From an uncultured Paraprevotella sp. (GTDB lineage: Bacteria; Bacteroidota; Bacteroidia; Bacteroidales; Bacteroidaceae), in NCBI GenBank assembly GCA_944321525.1, contig CALULQ010000013.1, positions 30,880-94,879 on the forward strand: DNA of 64,000 nucleotides. Direction: 5' to 3'. The notes under the pieces are model-generated. The model did no database searches and was not told where the DNA came from. It was given only the letters and a program-made list of their open reading frames with translations. The translations under genes were made by a program, and so were the position numbers. Positions 49,148 through 59,033 of the stretch are shown here, one piece after another (the stretch's first letter is position 1; the number at the start of each line of letters is the position of its first letter).

Positions 49148-50806
49148 ATGCCCATGAAACGAACCATTACCTTATTATCCCTCATCGGGTGCTTCACCTT
49201 GGCGCACGCCCAAGGGGGACATGTATTCACGGAAGGTGCCTTCCGATTCAGCGTATTCGCGGACGTGGACACAGCCACGGGGGACAGCCTCGCGACCATC
49301 ATCGGTTTCGACCGGGACCGGGACGGCGGACAGGCCATGAAAGAAAAGGTGCTGGAAATCCCGGGAGACGTCACCCACCGGGGCACCCCGTACAAAGTCA
49401 ACGCCATCGGGCGGAATGCCCTGGCCCAGTGTGACGGATTGGAACAAGTGATTGTGGGGGAAGGGATTGAATGCATCGAGCCATACGCCTTTTATGCCTG
49501 CCCGGAACTCCGCTCCGTCGTGCTCCCCGCCAGCCTCAACGACATGGACGGCGAAGCCTTCAGCTGCTGTCCGCGGCTCACGGAAATCCACGTGGACCAG
49601 AAAAATCCGACTTACGGCTCACGGGACAACTGCAATGCCGTGATTGACAAGAAGAGCAAAAGACTGGTCGCAGGATGTGCCGGCACGGCCATCCCCGACG
49701 GAGTGGAAAGCATTGCCGACGGTGCTTTCTCGGGTTGCCTGACCTTGGACAGCATCGCCCTTCCGGAAGGCGTGACCGAAGTAGGGGCCGCTTTCATGCA
49801 CTGCGCCAACCTCCGCCACATCGCCCTGCCCCGGTCGCTGAAACGCATCGGGAACATGGCTTTCTACTTCTGCACCCGCCTCGCGTCTGTCAGCCTGCCC
49901 CAAGGGCTCGAGGAAATAGGAAACTCGGCCTTCGCAGGATGCAACGCACTGAAAGCCATCAGCATCCCGAAGCAGGTCGGACACATCGGCGAGGGCGCGC
50001 TGCACAGTTGCCTGTCGCTGGAGAGCATCGTGGTGGACAAGGGCAACCGCACGTATGATTCCCGCAACGGGTGCAACGGCATCGTGGAAAGCGCCACGGG
50101 CCGCTTCATCGCGGGCTGCAGGCGTTCCGCCCTGCCGGACGGCATCAAAGAAGTGATGCCGCTGGCGCTCGGGCATACTCCCATCGACGAGATATTCATC
50201 CCCAAGAGCGTCACCCGCATCCATCCCCAGGCTTTCATCTCCTGCAATTCCTGCGTCGCGCTCGCCGTGGACGCGCAGAACCCGGTCTATGACTCGCGGG
50301 AGGACTGCAACGCCATCATCGAAACCGCCGCCGGCACACTGGTGGCCGGATGCCCTAACACCCGGATTCCGTCCGGCGTGACCCGCATCGGAGCGCACGC
50401 CTTCAGCGGCATACAGTTGCCGCCGGCCTTCCACCTGCCGGAAGGCGTGCGGGAAATCGGAGAAAAGGCTTTCAGCCAAAGCCGGACGGAGGTCGTGGCC
50501 TTCCCCGCCAGCCTGCAGCGCATCGGCAGCTTCGCCTTCGCCGGCAGTGCGGTGCACACCATTTTCTGGGAAGGACACGTGGAGGAAATCCCGTCATGCT
50601 CCTTCGCCGACTGCTCCTCCCTGCGCGTGGTAAACCTGCCGGAAGGCACACGGAGCATCAAGGCATCAGCCTTCGCGGGTTGCAGCCAGCTGGAACGCGT
50701 CGGCCTGCCGTCGAGCCTGGAACAAATCGCCCCGACGGCTTTCGAGGGATGCCCCTGCGACAGCCTCGTGCGGCAAGCCGTCCCGCCCCTCTACGCGAAA
50801 GAATAA
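49148..50806 (+). CDS. BspA-like leucine-rich repeat (LRR_5) surface protein 2
   Basis: A 552-residue paralogue of the upstream gene. Signal peptide MPMKRTITLLSLIGCFTLA (an ATG two codons later also fits) is followed by the same opening (GHVFTEGAFRFSVF) and LRR_5 units (IALPEGVTEVGAAFMHCANL, AISIPKQVGHIGEGALHSCLSL). The YDSRxxCNAIIETA/LVAGC block again occurs three times; the first copy has diverged (YGSRDNCNAVIDKK). The C-terminus FEGCPCDSLVRQ matches the end of protein 1, so the whole gene was duplicated. Probably an adhesin; ligand unknown. Confidence 0.92.
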   Translation: MPMKRTITLLSLIGCFTLAHAQGGHVFTEGAFRFSVFADVDTATGDSLATIIGFDRDRDGGQAMKEKVLEIPGDVTHRGTPYKVNAIGRNALAQCDGLEQVIVGEGIECIEPYAFYACPELRSVVLPASLNDMDGEAFSCCPRLTEIHVDQKNPTYGSRDNCNAVIDKKSKRLVAGCAGTAIPDGVESIADGAFSGCLTLDSIALPEGVTEVGAAFMHCANLRHIALPRSLKRIGNMAFYFCTRLASVSLPQGLEEIGNSAFAGCNALKAISIPKQVGHIGEGALHSCLSLESIVVDKGNRTYDSRNGCNGIVESATGRFIAGCRRSALPDGIKEVMPLALGHTPIDEIFIPKSVTRIHPQAFISCNSCVALAVDAQNPVYDSREDCNAIIETAAGTLVAGCPNTRIPSGVTRIGAHAFSGIQLPPAFHLPEGVREIGEKAFSQSRTEVVAFPASLQRIGSFAFAGSAVHTIFWEGHVEEIPSCSFADCSSLRVVNLPEGTRSIKASAFAGCSQLERVGLPSSLEQIAPTAFEGCPCDSLVRQAVPPLYAKE

Positions 50807-50937
50807 GCATCGGACCGGTCGGCCTGCCGCCAACCGGCGCACGGCCAACCGCCCGCGACATACGAAGCGCAAGCCCCGCACCGCCAACGGAAGAAGGAAA
50901 CGGGGCCCGCCGCCCAAGAAACAGAGGCGCGGACGGA

Positions 50938-51429
50938 CTATTCCGACGCTATCAGCTCGGCATACTCCGCCCGCGCCTCGCGCAAAAGGTCGCCGGGGGC
51001 GAGCTTCACCTGCAGCCCCCGCTGGCCGGCGCTCACGTAGATGTAGTCGAAAGCCTCCGCGCTCCGGTGGACATAGGTGGGGAAATGTTTCTTCATCCCG
51101 ATGGGAGAACAGCCGCCACGGATATACCCCGTCACGGGCAGCAGCTCCTTCATCGGCAGGAGCTCGCACTTCTTGTTGCCGCTCACCTTGGCCGCCTTCT
51201 TCAGGTCTATCTCGTGTTCGCCGGGCACGACGCACACGAAATAGCCGCTCTTCTCACCGTGCAACACAATGGTCTTGAACACCCGCTCCACGTCCTCGCC
51301 CAATTGGGCGGCCACGTGCACGGCACTCAAGTCCGACTCGTCCACCTCATAGGGAATCAGTTCGTAGTCCACCTTGGCCGCGTCCAGCAGGCGGGCCACG
51401 TTCGTCTTATTGATTTTCTGTTTTGCCAT
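50938..51429 (-). CDS. ybaK: Cys-tRNA(Pro)/aminoacyl-tRNA deacylase, YbaK type
   Basis: A 163-residue editing enzyme that hydrolyses mis-charged Cys-tRNA(Pro). Family motifs are visible: VDYELIPYEVDESDLSAVHVAAQLG, VFKTIVLHGEKSGYFVCVVPG with the conserved Lys of the active site, and TGYIRGGCSPIGMKKHFPTYV with the GGxSPxG loop (here GGCSPIG). It is a monocistronic gene on the minus strand, convergent with the LRR pair. Confidence 0.92.
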   Translation of the reverse strand: MAKQKINKTNVARLLDAAKVDYELIPYEVDESDLSAVHVAAQLGEDVERVFKTIVLHGEKSGYFVCVVPGEHEIDLKKAAKVSGNKKCELLPMKELLPVTGYIRGGCSPIGMKKHFPTYVHRSAEAFDYIYVSAGQRGLQVKLAPGDLLREARAEYAELIASE

Positions 51430-51863
51430 ACAGCACCTCTTCTATAAGCAGTTTTGAATGATTGAAAGAGTTATCATGGGCCCCGTCAAAGGGGAAATCC
51501 AGCCGGAGGACCGGAAGAACGACCGCGCCATTGACGCGCCCCGCCCACACGGCATGCACCGGCGTCCGGCCGCCCCGACTGAAAACTCACGGCAAGTTAT
51601 AAAAAAGATGATAACCGCGCAAGGAAGGAAGCAAAAACATTCTGCACGGAAAGGAAACAGCCGCTTCTACCGCGGCAAGGGGCGCACAGGATGCTTGTCA
51701 GATAAAATCAATCCCTTCTGCTCCTCGTCCTGCACCGGCAGAAACAGACACCTCCGAGCTCCACACCGCCAACGGGAACAAGCCGCGAAGCGCGACGCGG
51801 CCATGCCCGAAAACGCGCAAAAAGAACCGGAAAGACGGGAAACGCCGTGCGGAGCGCGCCGGC

Positions 51864-51925
51864 GTACTCTGCGGCAAGTACTCGAGTACTCCGCGGAGAG
51901 TACTCGAGTGGCTTGCGGAAAGTAC
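51864..51925. repeat. Tandem palindromic repeat, copy e (3 units)
   Basis: Units are 51864-51881 (GTACTCTGCGGCAAGTAC), 51886-51903 (GTACTCCGCGGAGAGTAC) and 51908-51925 (GTGGCTTGCGGAAAGTAC), joined by TCGA. The right flank GCTGCGACCTCCCGCAAGCC resembles the flanks of copies d and f. Confidence 0.95.
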
Positions 51926-52015
51926 GCTGCGACCTCCCGCAAGCCCCAGCCGGACGGCGCCCTTTCCGAAAACGGACAACGCGGGCCAGCAAGCTCCGCG
52001 GAATGGATACGGACA

Positions 52016-52048
52016 GGGCCTGAAACCACCCACGATGGTCTCAGGCCC
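52016..52048 (-). terminator. Hairpin downstream of uvrA
   Basis: Arms GGGCCTGAAACCA (52016-52028) and TGGTCTCAGGCCC (52036-52048) pair with one mismatch and a 7-nt loop. It is 50 bp past the uvrA stop. There is no U-run, so its role as a terminator is only likely. Confidence 0.55.
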
Positions 52049-52097
52049 CAAGAAGTTGTCCCGCCTGCCTGCGGAGACATTTATATGTTCAGATATT

Positions 52098-54956
52098 TCA
52101 TTCCCCCGAAACCGCCTTTCCGGACTGTGCTTCCAAGACTTCCTTCAAATACTTCGACGTGTAGCCCACCCCGCTTTGCGCCAAGCCTTCGGGTGTGCCT
52201 TCGAACAGGAGGCGGCCGCCTCCGCGCCCGCCGTCCGGACCCATGTCGATGAGAAAGTCGGCCGACTTGATGACATCCAGGTTATGTTCGATGACGATGA
52301 CCGTGTTGCCTTTGTCCACCAACCGGTTGAGCACCCCGAGCAGCACGCGGATGTCTTCGAAGTGCAGGCCCGTGGTGGGTTCGTCCAGGATGTAGACCGT
52401 CCGGCCCGTGTCGCGCTTGGAGAGTTCCGTGGCCAATTTGATGCGCTGGCTCTCCCCACCAGACAGCGTGGTGGACGGCTGTCCCAGTTTGATGTATCCC
52501 AGTCCGACGTCCTGCAACACCTTGATCTTATTCAAGATGGTGGGCTGGTTCTCGAAGAACTCCACCGCCCGGTTGATGGTCATGTCCAGCACGTCCGCAA
52601 TGGACTTTCCCTTGAAGCGCACTTCGAGCGTCTCGCGGTTGTAGCGCTTGCCGTGGCACACCTCGCAAGGCACATAGACGTCCGGCAGGAAGTTCATCTC
52701 GATGGTCTTGTAACCGTTGCCGCCGCAGGCCTCGCAGCGCCCGCCCTTCACGTTGAACGAAAAACGGCCGGGCTTGTAGCCGCGGATTTTGGCTTCGGGC
52801 AGACTGACGAAGAGCGCCCGGATGTCGTTGAACACGCCGGTGTAGGTGGCCGGATTGGAGCGCGGGATGCGGCCGATGGGCGACTGGTCCACACTCACCA
52901 CCTTGTCCACGAAGTCCAGCCCTTCGATTCCGTCGTAGGGCAACGGGTCGCGCAGCGAACGGTAGAAATGTTGCGAGAGGATGGGTTGCAGCGTGTCGTT
53001 GATCAGCGTGGACTTTCCGCTGCCCGAAACGCCCGTCACGCAAATCAGCACGCCCAGGGGGAACTCCACGTCCACTCCCTTCAAGTTGTTTCCCCTCGCC
53101 CCGCGCAGCCACAAGGAATGGCCGTTGCCCGTCCGGCGGGCGGCGGGCACCTCGATGGCACAAGTGCGGTTCAGGTAACGCGAGGTCAGCGTGTCGCGCT
53201 TCAGCATCTCGGCCGGCGTGCCTTGGAACACCACCTCGCCGCCCAGGCGCCCGGCCTTGGGCCCCATGTCGATGATGTAGTCGGCACTTTCCATCATCTC
53301 CTCGTCGTGCTCCACCACGATGACGGTGTTCCCCGTGTCGCGCAAAGCCTTCAACGACTGAATCAGGCGGCGGTTGTCGCGCTGGTGCAAGCCGATGCTG
53401 GGCTCGTCCAGGATGTAGAGCACGTTCACCAGCTGCGACCCTATCTGCGTGGCCAGCCTGATGCGCTGGCTCTCTCCGCCGGAGAGGGAAACCGACGAAC
53501 GGTTGAGCGACAAATAGTCCAGCCCCACGTCGAGCAGGAACTTCAGTCGCGAACGGATTTCCTTCAGAATCTCCGGCGCAATCTTCTTCTGACGGTCGGT
53601 CATACGCTCTTCCACGTGTGCCATCCAGTCGTACAACTCACTGATATCCATGGCCGACAGCTCCGCGATGTTCTTTCCGGCAATCAGGAAGTGGAGCGCC
53701 TCTTTGTTGAGCCGCTGCCCTTGGCAGTCCGGGCAGGTCACCGTCTTGGAAAACTGCTCGGCCCACTTCTGGGCGGAAGCCGAGCCTTCGCTTTCCTGCA
53801 ACATCTGTATGTATTTCACCAAGCCTTCGTAGGCCACATAATAGTCCGACGAAGTGTGCACCAGCTGCGCCTTGATGCGCACGCGGTCCACGCTGCCATA
53901 GAGGATTTCGTCCAACGCCTCTTCGGGCAGTTCCCTCACGGGCGTCTTCACCGTGGCGTCGTATTTCTCCAGCAAGGCATCTATCTGCCAGAAAATCATG
54001 CTGTTCTTATATTTTCCCAAAGGAAGGACGGCCCCTTCGTAGACCGACAGGTCGCGGTTGGGAATCACCTTGTCCATGTCTATCAGGCTGACATAGCCCA
54101 GGCCCTTGCACCGCGGGCATGCCCCCTGCGGTGAGTTGAAAGAGAAATTGTGGGGAGCCGGGTCGCGGTAGGCCAGCCCCGTCTCGGGACACATCAGGCG
54201 CTTGCTGTAGTGGCGGAGCTCCTCCGCGTCCGCATCGTAGACCATCAGTTCGCCGTCGCCCTGCTGCATGGCCGTGGCCACGCTGGCCCTCAGCCGCTTG
54301 TCGTCCTTCTGCTGCACGCAAAGCTTGTCCACCACGATTTCAATGCTGTGGTTACGGTAGCGGTCGAGCTTCATGCCGTGGCCGATTTCCGAAATTTCGC
54401 CGTCCACCCTCACGTAAAGATACCCTTTGCGGCGGATGGTCTCGAACAGCTCCTTGTAGTGTCCTTTGCGGTTGCGCACGACGGGCGCGAGCAGGTAGAT
54501 GCGCCTGCCGTCGTAGTCGTGAATAATAAGGTCTATGATTTGTTCCTCCGTGTATCGCACCATCTTCTTTCCGGAGAGGTAAGAATAGGCTTCTCCCGCA
54601 CGGGCATATAGCAAGCGAAGGAAATCGTAAATCTCCGTGGTGGTGCCCACGGTGGATCGCGGGTTCTTGTTCGTCGTCTTCTGCTCGATGGAGATGACGG
54701 GGCTCAACCCCGTGATCTTGTCCACGTCGGGGCGCTCCAAGTTGCCCAGGAAGTTGCGGGCATAGGCCGAGAAGGTCTCGATGTAGCGCCGTTGCCCTTC
54801 GGCAAAAATCGTGTCGAAGGCCAAGGACGACTTTCCGCTGCCGCTCAGCCCCGTGATGACCGTCAGGCTGTTGCGGGGCAGTTCCACATCCACGTTTTTC
54901 AGATTGTGCACGCGCGCACCATATACTTGTATCTTTTCAGTTTCGTTATCCATCAT
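52098..54956 (-). CDS. uvrA: Excinuclease ABC subunit A
   Basis: A 952-residue damage-recognition ATPase of nucleotide excision repair. Two ABC modules are complete: Walker [15 protein letters not shown] near the N-terminus and [14 protein letters not shown] in the second half, and signature motifs [14 protein letters not shown] and [14 protein letters not shown]. Both zinc modules are present ([11 protein letters not shown] to [19 protein letters not shown] to CEVCHG). Length is normal. It starts 10 bp after the CHU_C-protein stop, so they share an operon. The partner uvrB is 5.4 kb away on the opposite strand. Confidence 0.98.
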   Translation of the reverse strand: MMDNETEKIQVYGARVHNLKNVDVELPRNSLTVITGLSGSGKSSLAFDTIFAEGQRRYIETFSAYARNFLGNLERPDVDKITGLSPVISIEQKTTNKNPRSTVGTTTEIYDFLRLLYARAGEAYSYLSGKKMVRYTEEQIIDLIIHDYDGRRIYLLAPVVRNRKGHYKELFETIRRKGYLYVRVDGEISEIGHGMKLDRYRNHSIEIVVDKLCVQQKDDKRLRASVATAMQQGDGELMVYDADAEELRHYSKRLMCPETGLAYRDPAPHNFSFNSPQGACPRCKGLGYVSLIDMDKVIPNRDLSVYEGAVLPLGKYKNSMIFWQIDALLEKYDATVKTPVRELPEEALDEILYGSVDRVRIKAQLVHTSSDYYVAYEGLVKYIQMLQESEGSASAQKWAEQFSKTVTCPDCQGQRLNKEALHFLIAGKNIAELSAMDISELYDWMAHVEERMTDRQKKIAPEILKEIRSRLKFLLDVGLDYLSLNRSSVSLSGGESQRIRLATQIGSQLVNVLYILDEPSIGLHQRDNRRLIQSLKALRDTGNTVIVVEHDEEMMESADYIIDMGPKAGRLGGEVVFQGTPAEMLKRDTLTSRYLNRTCAIEVPAARRTGNGHSLWLRGARGNNLKGVDVEFPLGVLICVTGVSGSGKSTLINDTLQPILSQHFYRSLRDPLPYDGIEGLDFVDKVVSVDQSPIGRIPRSNPATYTGVFNDIRALFVSLPEAKIRGYKPGRFSFNVKGGRCEACGGNGYKTIEMNFLPDVYVPCEVCHGKRYNRETLEVRFKGKSIADVLDMTINRAVEFFENQPTILNKIKVLQDVGLGYIKLGQPSTTLSGGESQRIKLATELSKRDTGRTVYILDEPTTGLHFEDIRVLLGVLNRLVDKGNTVIVIEHNLDVIKSADFLIDMGPDGGRGGGRLLFEGTPEGLAQSGVGYTSKYLKEVLEAQSGKAVSGE

Positions 54957-54966
54957 CCCTTCTTGC

Positions 54967-55686
54967 TCAATCGTTCCCGTTCGTCCCTGTGCCGGAATAT
55001 CCGGTCAGCACATTGACGTCTCTCCTTATCTTATATTCCCTTCCGTCGGCGCCCCGCGCGTTCACCACCACGAAATAGACGCCGTCCGGCACCGTCTTGC
55101 CGTGGAACTTGCCGTCCCATCCGCCTTCTATGTTGTCCCAGGAATAAAGCTTCTGGCCCCAACGGTTGAAGATCACGGCCTTGAAACTGACGATGGACTG
55201 GTAGCCCTCCTTCGCCTTGTAGATGTCGTTATACCCGTCGCCATTGGGCGAGAAGGCGTTGGGCATCTCCAGCACCGACTCGCTGATGGACACAACGAAA
55301 GGCTGCGCCTCGCCCTCGGCGGGATACTGTATGGTGTCGTTTCCATGCGAAAAGGTGACATAAAGCTGCACGTAGAACGTGCCGCTCTCGGTGAACGTGT
55401 ATTCCAGATTCTCGTCAAAACGGTCTATGATGGGGGTGTCTTCCTCTCCCTCGCGGAACACCTTCCATTCGTAGCGCGCCGTGTACTCGCCCAAATCCGC
55501 CACGTTGGACGTGAAATGTCCGGCCAAGGGCGCGGACTGCGGCTCGGAAGCATCGTCGAGTTCCTCACCGTCCGAGGTGGTATAACTGGCAGCCGGGTTG
55601 GCCGTTGGGTACACATTCTGCGCCGGGAGAAGGAAAGGAATCGCGCACAGCAGACTCACAAAAACAAGCTTTAAGTTATTCCTCAT
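54967..55686 (-). CDS. Secreted protein with CHU_C / gliding-type C-terminal domain
   Basis: A 239-residue protein with signal peptide [19 protein letters not shown]. Residues about 60-145 look like a PKD/Ig-type domain ([34 protein letters not shown]). The last 90 residues form the gliding motility-associated C-terminal domain: [52 protein letters not shown]. This domain type serves as a type-B signal for the type IX secretion system in other Bacteroidetes; whether it does here is untested. It leads the uvrA operon. Confidence 0.85.
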   Translation of the reverse strand: MRNNLKLVFVSLLCAIPFLLPAQNVYPTANPAASYTTSDGEELDDASEPQSAPLAGHFTSNVADLGEYTARYEWKVFREGEEDTPIIDRFDENLEYTFTESGTFYVQLYVTFSHGNDTIQYPAEGEAQPFVVSISESVLEMPNAFSPNGDGYNDIYKAKEGYQSIVSFKAVIFNRWGQKLYSWDNIEGGWDGKFHGKTVPDGVYFVVVNARGADGREYKIRRDVNVLTGYSGTGTNGND

Positions 55687-55701
55687 ACCTTAATATTTAA
55701 T

Positions 55702-55710
55702 GCAAAATTA
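55702..55710 (-). promoter_or_regulatory. Promoter -7 box for the CHU_C-uvrA operon
   Basis: TAATTTTGC on the minus strand fits TAnnTTTGY, 16 bp before the ATG at 55686. Confidence 0.65.
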
Positions 55711-55743
55711 GTGTTTCCCGTTGACATAACCACTTTTTTTGAG

Positions 55744-55752
55744 TAATTTTGT
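55744..55752 (+). promoter_or_regulatory. Promoter -7 box for the LysM-porin operon
   Basis: TAATTTTGT fits TAnnTTTGY, 27 bp before the ATG at 55779, back to back with the CHU_C promoter. Confidence 0.65.
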
Positions 55753-55778
55753 GCCGCCGTTATCAGAAAAAAGTAAAG

Positions 55779-57551
55779 ATGACACATCGAAAAATATCCA
55801 GTTGCATCGCAGCGCTATTGTTCTTACTGCAAGTTCCCGCCCAAGGGCAGAACGAAGAGGGAACTTTCGTGCATACCATACAGCGCGGCGAAACCGTATA
55901 TTCCATCGCACGGACTTACCAGGTTTCGCCCGACGCTATCCTGAAACTGAACCCCTCGGCCAACGACGGCATCAAGGCCGGCGCCACGCTCATCATCCCC
56001 CAGCAAGGGCAACGGCAGGGCGCGACGCAAGAAAAATACCACACCATACAAGCGGGGGAAACCCTGTACCAGCTCACAAAAAAATACGGAGTGGGCGCAG
56101 CGGACATCTGCGAGGCCAACCCGGGGCTCACGGCCGACAACTTCCAGATTGGAAAGGTCATCCGGATACCTCTTTCGGCGGCATCGGCCGTCGCCGTCAG
56201 CACACCGCCGGAACCCGCCCCGAAGAAACAACCCGAATGCCGCGAGATGTACAAGGTGAAGCGGAAGGAAACGCTCTTCAGCATCTCGCGCCAGTTCGGC
56301 ATCAGCGAAGCCGAACTTCAGGCTGCCAATCCGGAAATGAAACAACCGGACTATAAGTTGCGCCGCGGCGACGTCATCTGCATCCCCTACCCTTCCAAGG
56401 AAAAGGCCGAACCGGTGATAACCTCTGCCAACCCGCAAACGCCGTCGAACGCGGAACTGATGGAGCGGAAAGCGTCTTCGCCCAAACGCCTCATCCGCAT
56501 GGGCGTGCTCTTGCCGTTCAAGGGCGGCTCGGCTGAAAGCGGAAAGATGATAGAGTTCTATCGCGGCGTGCTCATGGCCGTGCAGCAAATCAAAAAGGCA
56601 GGCGTTTCGGTCGATGTATTCGCCTACGACTCGGGCAACACGGCCGGCGAAATGAAAGCCGTGCTCGAAGCCCATCCGCTCACGGAACTGGACTTCATCA
56701 TCGGCCCGCTCCACGCAGAACAAATCCCGACGCTCAGCAACTATTGCCAGAGGCACTACATCCGATTGGTCGTGCCCTTCTCTTCGCAAGGAGAAGGCGT
56801 CTACCAGAATCCTTACTACTATGCCGTCAACCCGCCCAAGTCGTTCTTGCTGTCGGAAGCGGCACACCTCACCACCGAACTCTTCGGCAAGGACAACATT
56901 CTGTTGCTGGACGGCAACGAAAGTGACAACGATGCCGCCAACTTCTCCGAAGCCGTCAACAAACGCCTGATGCAGAACGGGAACAAGATGCGCACCATCC
57001 GCCTCTCCGACGACAGCCAAACGTGGGCCGACATGATGGTGGCCTACAAGTCGAACGTCATCATCCCCAGCTCTTCCAGCGTCAAACTGCTGAACCAACT
57101 GTTCCCCAAGCTCAGGCAGTTTGCCGTAGACCATCCTGAATATGGCATCAAGCTGGTGGGGTATCCCGAGTGGCAGACCTACACGAACAACCATCTGGAG
57201 AATTTCTATCGCTTCGACACCTATGCCTACTCCACGTTCTACAGGAATCCGCTGAACGGACGCGCCAGCCAGTTTGAGAACGACTACCAGAAGCACTTCC
57301 ACGAGACGACCATCACGTCGTGGCCCCGCTTCGGCATGCTGGGCTACGACACGGCTTACTTCTTCCTGAAAGGCCTGTCTACCTATGGTGATGCCCTCGA
57401 ACTGCACCTGGGAGAGGTGGCTACCACCCCCTACCAGCACCAATTCAAATTCCAGCGCGTCAGCAACTGGAGCGGCTTCATCAACCGCGAAGTAGAGTTC
57501 ATCCATTACAGCCCGGCGCATAGCATCGAAATCATCAACCTGAAGAAATGA
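55779..57551 (+). CDS. Three LysM domains fused to a periplasmic binding-like domain
   Basis: About 590 residues from the ATG at 55779 (MTHRKISSCIAALLFLLQV signal). Three LysM repeats bind peptidoglycan: HTIQRGETVYSIARTYQVS, HTIQAGETLYQLTKKYGVG and YKVKRKETLFSISRQFGIS. From about residue 235 a type-I periplasmic binding fold follows (RMGVLLPFKGGSAESGKM, DFIIGPLHAEQIPTL, LVVPFSSQGEGVYQNPYYY, FGMLGYDTAYFFLKGL), as in Leu/Ile/Val-binding proteins and LpoA-like regulators. The fusion suggests a wall-tethered protein that senses or regulates cell-wall synthesis, not an ABC transport component. The porin gene overlaps its stop by 4 bp. Confidence 0.88.
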   Translation: MTHRKISSCIAALLFLLQVPAQGQNEEGTFVHTIQRGETVYSIARTYQVSPDAILKLNPSANDGIKAGATLIIPQQGQRQGATQEKYHTIQAGETLYQLTKKYGVGAADICEANPGLTADNFQIGKVIRIPLSAASAVAVSTPPEPAPKKQPECREMYKVKRKETLFSISRQFGISEAELQAANPEMKQPDYKLRRGDVICIPYPSKEKAEPVITSANPQTPSNAELMERKASSPKRLIRMGVLLPFKGGSAESGKMIEFYRGVLMAVQQIKKAGVSVDVFAYDSGNTAGEMKAVLEAHPLTELDFIIGPLHAEQIPTLSNYCQRHYIRLVVPFSSQGEGVYQNPYYYAVNPPKSFLLSEAAHLTTELFGKDNILLLDGNESDNDAANFSEAVNKRLMQNGNKMRTIRLSDDSQTWADMMVAYKSNVIIPSSSSVKLLNQLFPKLRQFAVDHPEYGIKLVGYPEWQTYTNNHLENFYRFDTYAYSTFYRNPLNGRASQFENDYQKHFHETTITSWPRFGMLGYDTAYFFLKGLSTYGDALELHLGEVATTPYQHQFKFQRVSNWSGFINREVEFIHYSPAHSIEIINLKK

Positions 57552-58273
57552 GGAAGAAACTGCTTTCAGCCCTGGCTGTCGCCATGGTGACATGTACGGC
57601 CGCATACGGACAAATCGGCGAGCCACGCAACGACTTGGCCATCGGCGTCAATGGCGGCTACACCTTGAACCAAGTCATGTTCAACCCCACCATCCAGCAG
57701 AAATTCAAGGGGGCACCCACCTTTGGCTTCACGCTAAGATACACGTGCGAAAAATACTTCAAAAGCTTGTGTTCCGTGCAACTGGAAGTCAACTTCGCCA
57801 ACTTGGGATGGGAGGAGAACATCGAGACGTCCAACGACACGTACAAGCGGGATATCAGCTACATACAGATACCGTTCCTGGCACGCATGGGCTGGGGATA
57901 CGAAGAAAAGGGAGCTTTGTTCTACGTCGTGGCCGGACCGCAGGTGGGCTTTTATCTGGGCGACAAAGGGCACCGCGGCGGTGCATTCAACGACTCCACG
58001 CTCAATCTGCGGCCGGGGCTCGTCAACCAACAATATGACATGCCGGTGAAAAATAAATTTGAATATGGCATCACAGCCGGACTCGGCATCGAGGTCAACA
58101 CCCGAAAAGCCGGACACTTCCTGCTGGAAGGACGCTACTACTACGGGCTGAGCGACATCTTCGGAAACGGCAAAAAGGATGTATTCGGCCGCTCGGCCAA
58201 CGGCACCATCGTGGTCAAGGCCAGCTACTTGTTCGACATCGTGCGCACCAAGCGCAAACCTTCCGCAGAATAA
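57548..58273 (+). CDS. Porin-family outer membrane beta-barrel protein (PorT-like)
   Basis: A 241-residue protein with signal peptide MRKKLLSALAVAMVTCTAA. Family features are LAIGVNGGYTLNQVMFNP, TFGFTLRYTCEKYF, QLEVNFANLGWEENIE, ISYIQIPFLARMGWGYE and YYYGLSDIFGNGKKDVFGRSANG, which match the outer-membrane barrel family containing PorT. It is translationally coupled (4-bp overlap) to the LysM/binding-protein gene, so the two may act together at the envelope. Its C-terminal end (RTKRKPSAE) extends past the last strand. Confidence 0.87.
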   Translation: MRKKLLSALAVAMVTCTAAYGQIGEPRNDLAIGVNGGYTLNQVMFNPTIQQKFKGAPTFGFTLRYTCEKYFKSLCSVQLEVNFANLGWEENIETSNDTYKRDISYIQIPFLARMGWGYEEKGALFYVVAGPQVGFYLGDKGHRGGAFNDSTLNLRPGLVNQQYDMPVKNKFEYGITAGLGIEVNTRKAGHFLLEGRYYYGLSDIFGNGKKDVFGRSANGTIVVKASYLFDIVRTKRKPSAE

Positions 58274-58484
58274 AAAGGCAGCATACACCTCGCGGGCGAC
58301 TTGCGACGAAGAGTTGCGCAAGTCACCGTAAGGTTTCTTTTTCATTTTACTTTCCACAAATAAAGCGCCGGGTTTGCCATCATGCCCCTGTCGCCCGGAT
58401 TGACGCCTTGAAACTCGCTGATGGAAGGAAAGCCCGTCTTTCCCGAGATGAGCGCACAGCACTATGGGCATCCGGAAACATAAT

Positions 58485-58530
58485 AGCGGAACAGCGGCGT
58501 GCACCTCCTTGCACACGCCGCTGTTCCGCT
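58485..58530. terminator. Bidirectional hairpin between convergent operons
   Basis: Arms AGCGGAACAGCGGCGTG (58485-58501) and CACGCCGCTGTTCCGCT (58514-58530) form a perfect 17-bp stem with a 12-nt loop. It lies between the porin gene (+) and DUF4293 gene (-) and could stop both transcripts. Confidence 0.7.
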
Positions 58531-58556
58531 ATTGACGTTATATTCTTCCTGCCTGC

Positions 58557-59012
58557 CTACCGCAACCGGTTGAGCGAACGAATCATCAGCTCATCCTTCA
58601 TGATGTTGCGGAAAGCCAAGTAGTCCAAAATCAAAGCCACTGCCGGAAATGCCACCGTCCAGTTCATCGTGAAGTCGGCATCGTAGCGGGACTTGAACAC
58701 ATAAACAAATGTCCCGAAAACGATGTAATACCCAATCAGGATCAACCCGCTGAATACCGACAAGCGGACTTGCAGCATGCGGCGCTTAAACAAGAAGATC
58801 GCCACGAACGGGACAAGCGCCGCCAACAGCAGCAGGCCAAACATGGCCCACGGAGAGAACACCTTCGAACCGTCAGCCATGGATAACCACAAATTATAGA
58901 ACTCCGCCACCTCTATGCCGTCCTGATGGAAATGCCCCACAGGCATGCTCAAGCACACCACCGCGCACACTGCGACGAGCAAGAGATAGACCGTCTGAAT
59001 CCTTTGAATCAT
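58557..59012 (-). CDS. DUF4293 four-helix membrane protein
   Basis: A 151-residue inner-membrane protein with four TM helices. The N-terminal MIQRIQTVYLLLVAVCAV and the loop FKRRMLQVRLSVFSGLILIG are the usual DUF4293 landmarks, and FTMNWTVAFPAVALILDYLA forms the last helix. Function is not established. It is encoded 21 bp downstream of rpoZ and belongs to the bamD-rpoZ-DUF4293 operon, an arrangement I believe is conserved in Bacteroidales. Confidence 0.88.
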   Translation of the reverse strand: MIQRIQTVYLLLVAVCAVVCLSMPVGHFHQDGIEVAEFYNLWLSMADGSKVFSPWAMFGLLLLAALVPFVAIFLFKRRMLQVRLSVFSGLILIGYYIVFGTFVYVFKSRYDADFTMNWTVAFPAVALILDYLAFRNIMKDELMIRSLNRLR

Positions 59013-59033
59013 AATGCCTGCACGAAAAACAGT

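Larger units (their letters stand above)
51430..52097. other. 668-bp gene-free spacer between ybaK and uvrA
   Basis: GC-rich sequence with the three-unit palindromic repeat at 51864-51925 and a hairpin at 52016-52048 behind uvrA. No credible gene. Confidence 0.72.

Noticed and set aside
51864..51925. Short CRISPR array
   Set aside because: Spacers are only 4 bp and always TCGA, units are palindromic, differ from each other and appear in both orientations, and no cas genes are present.
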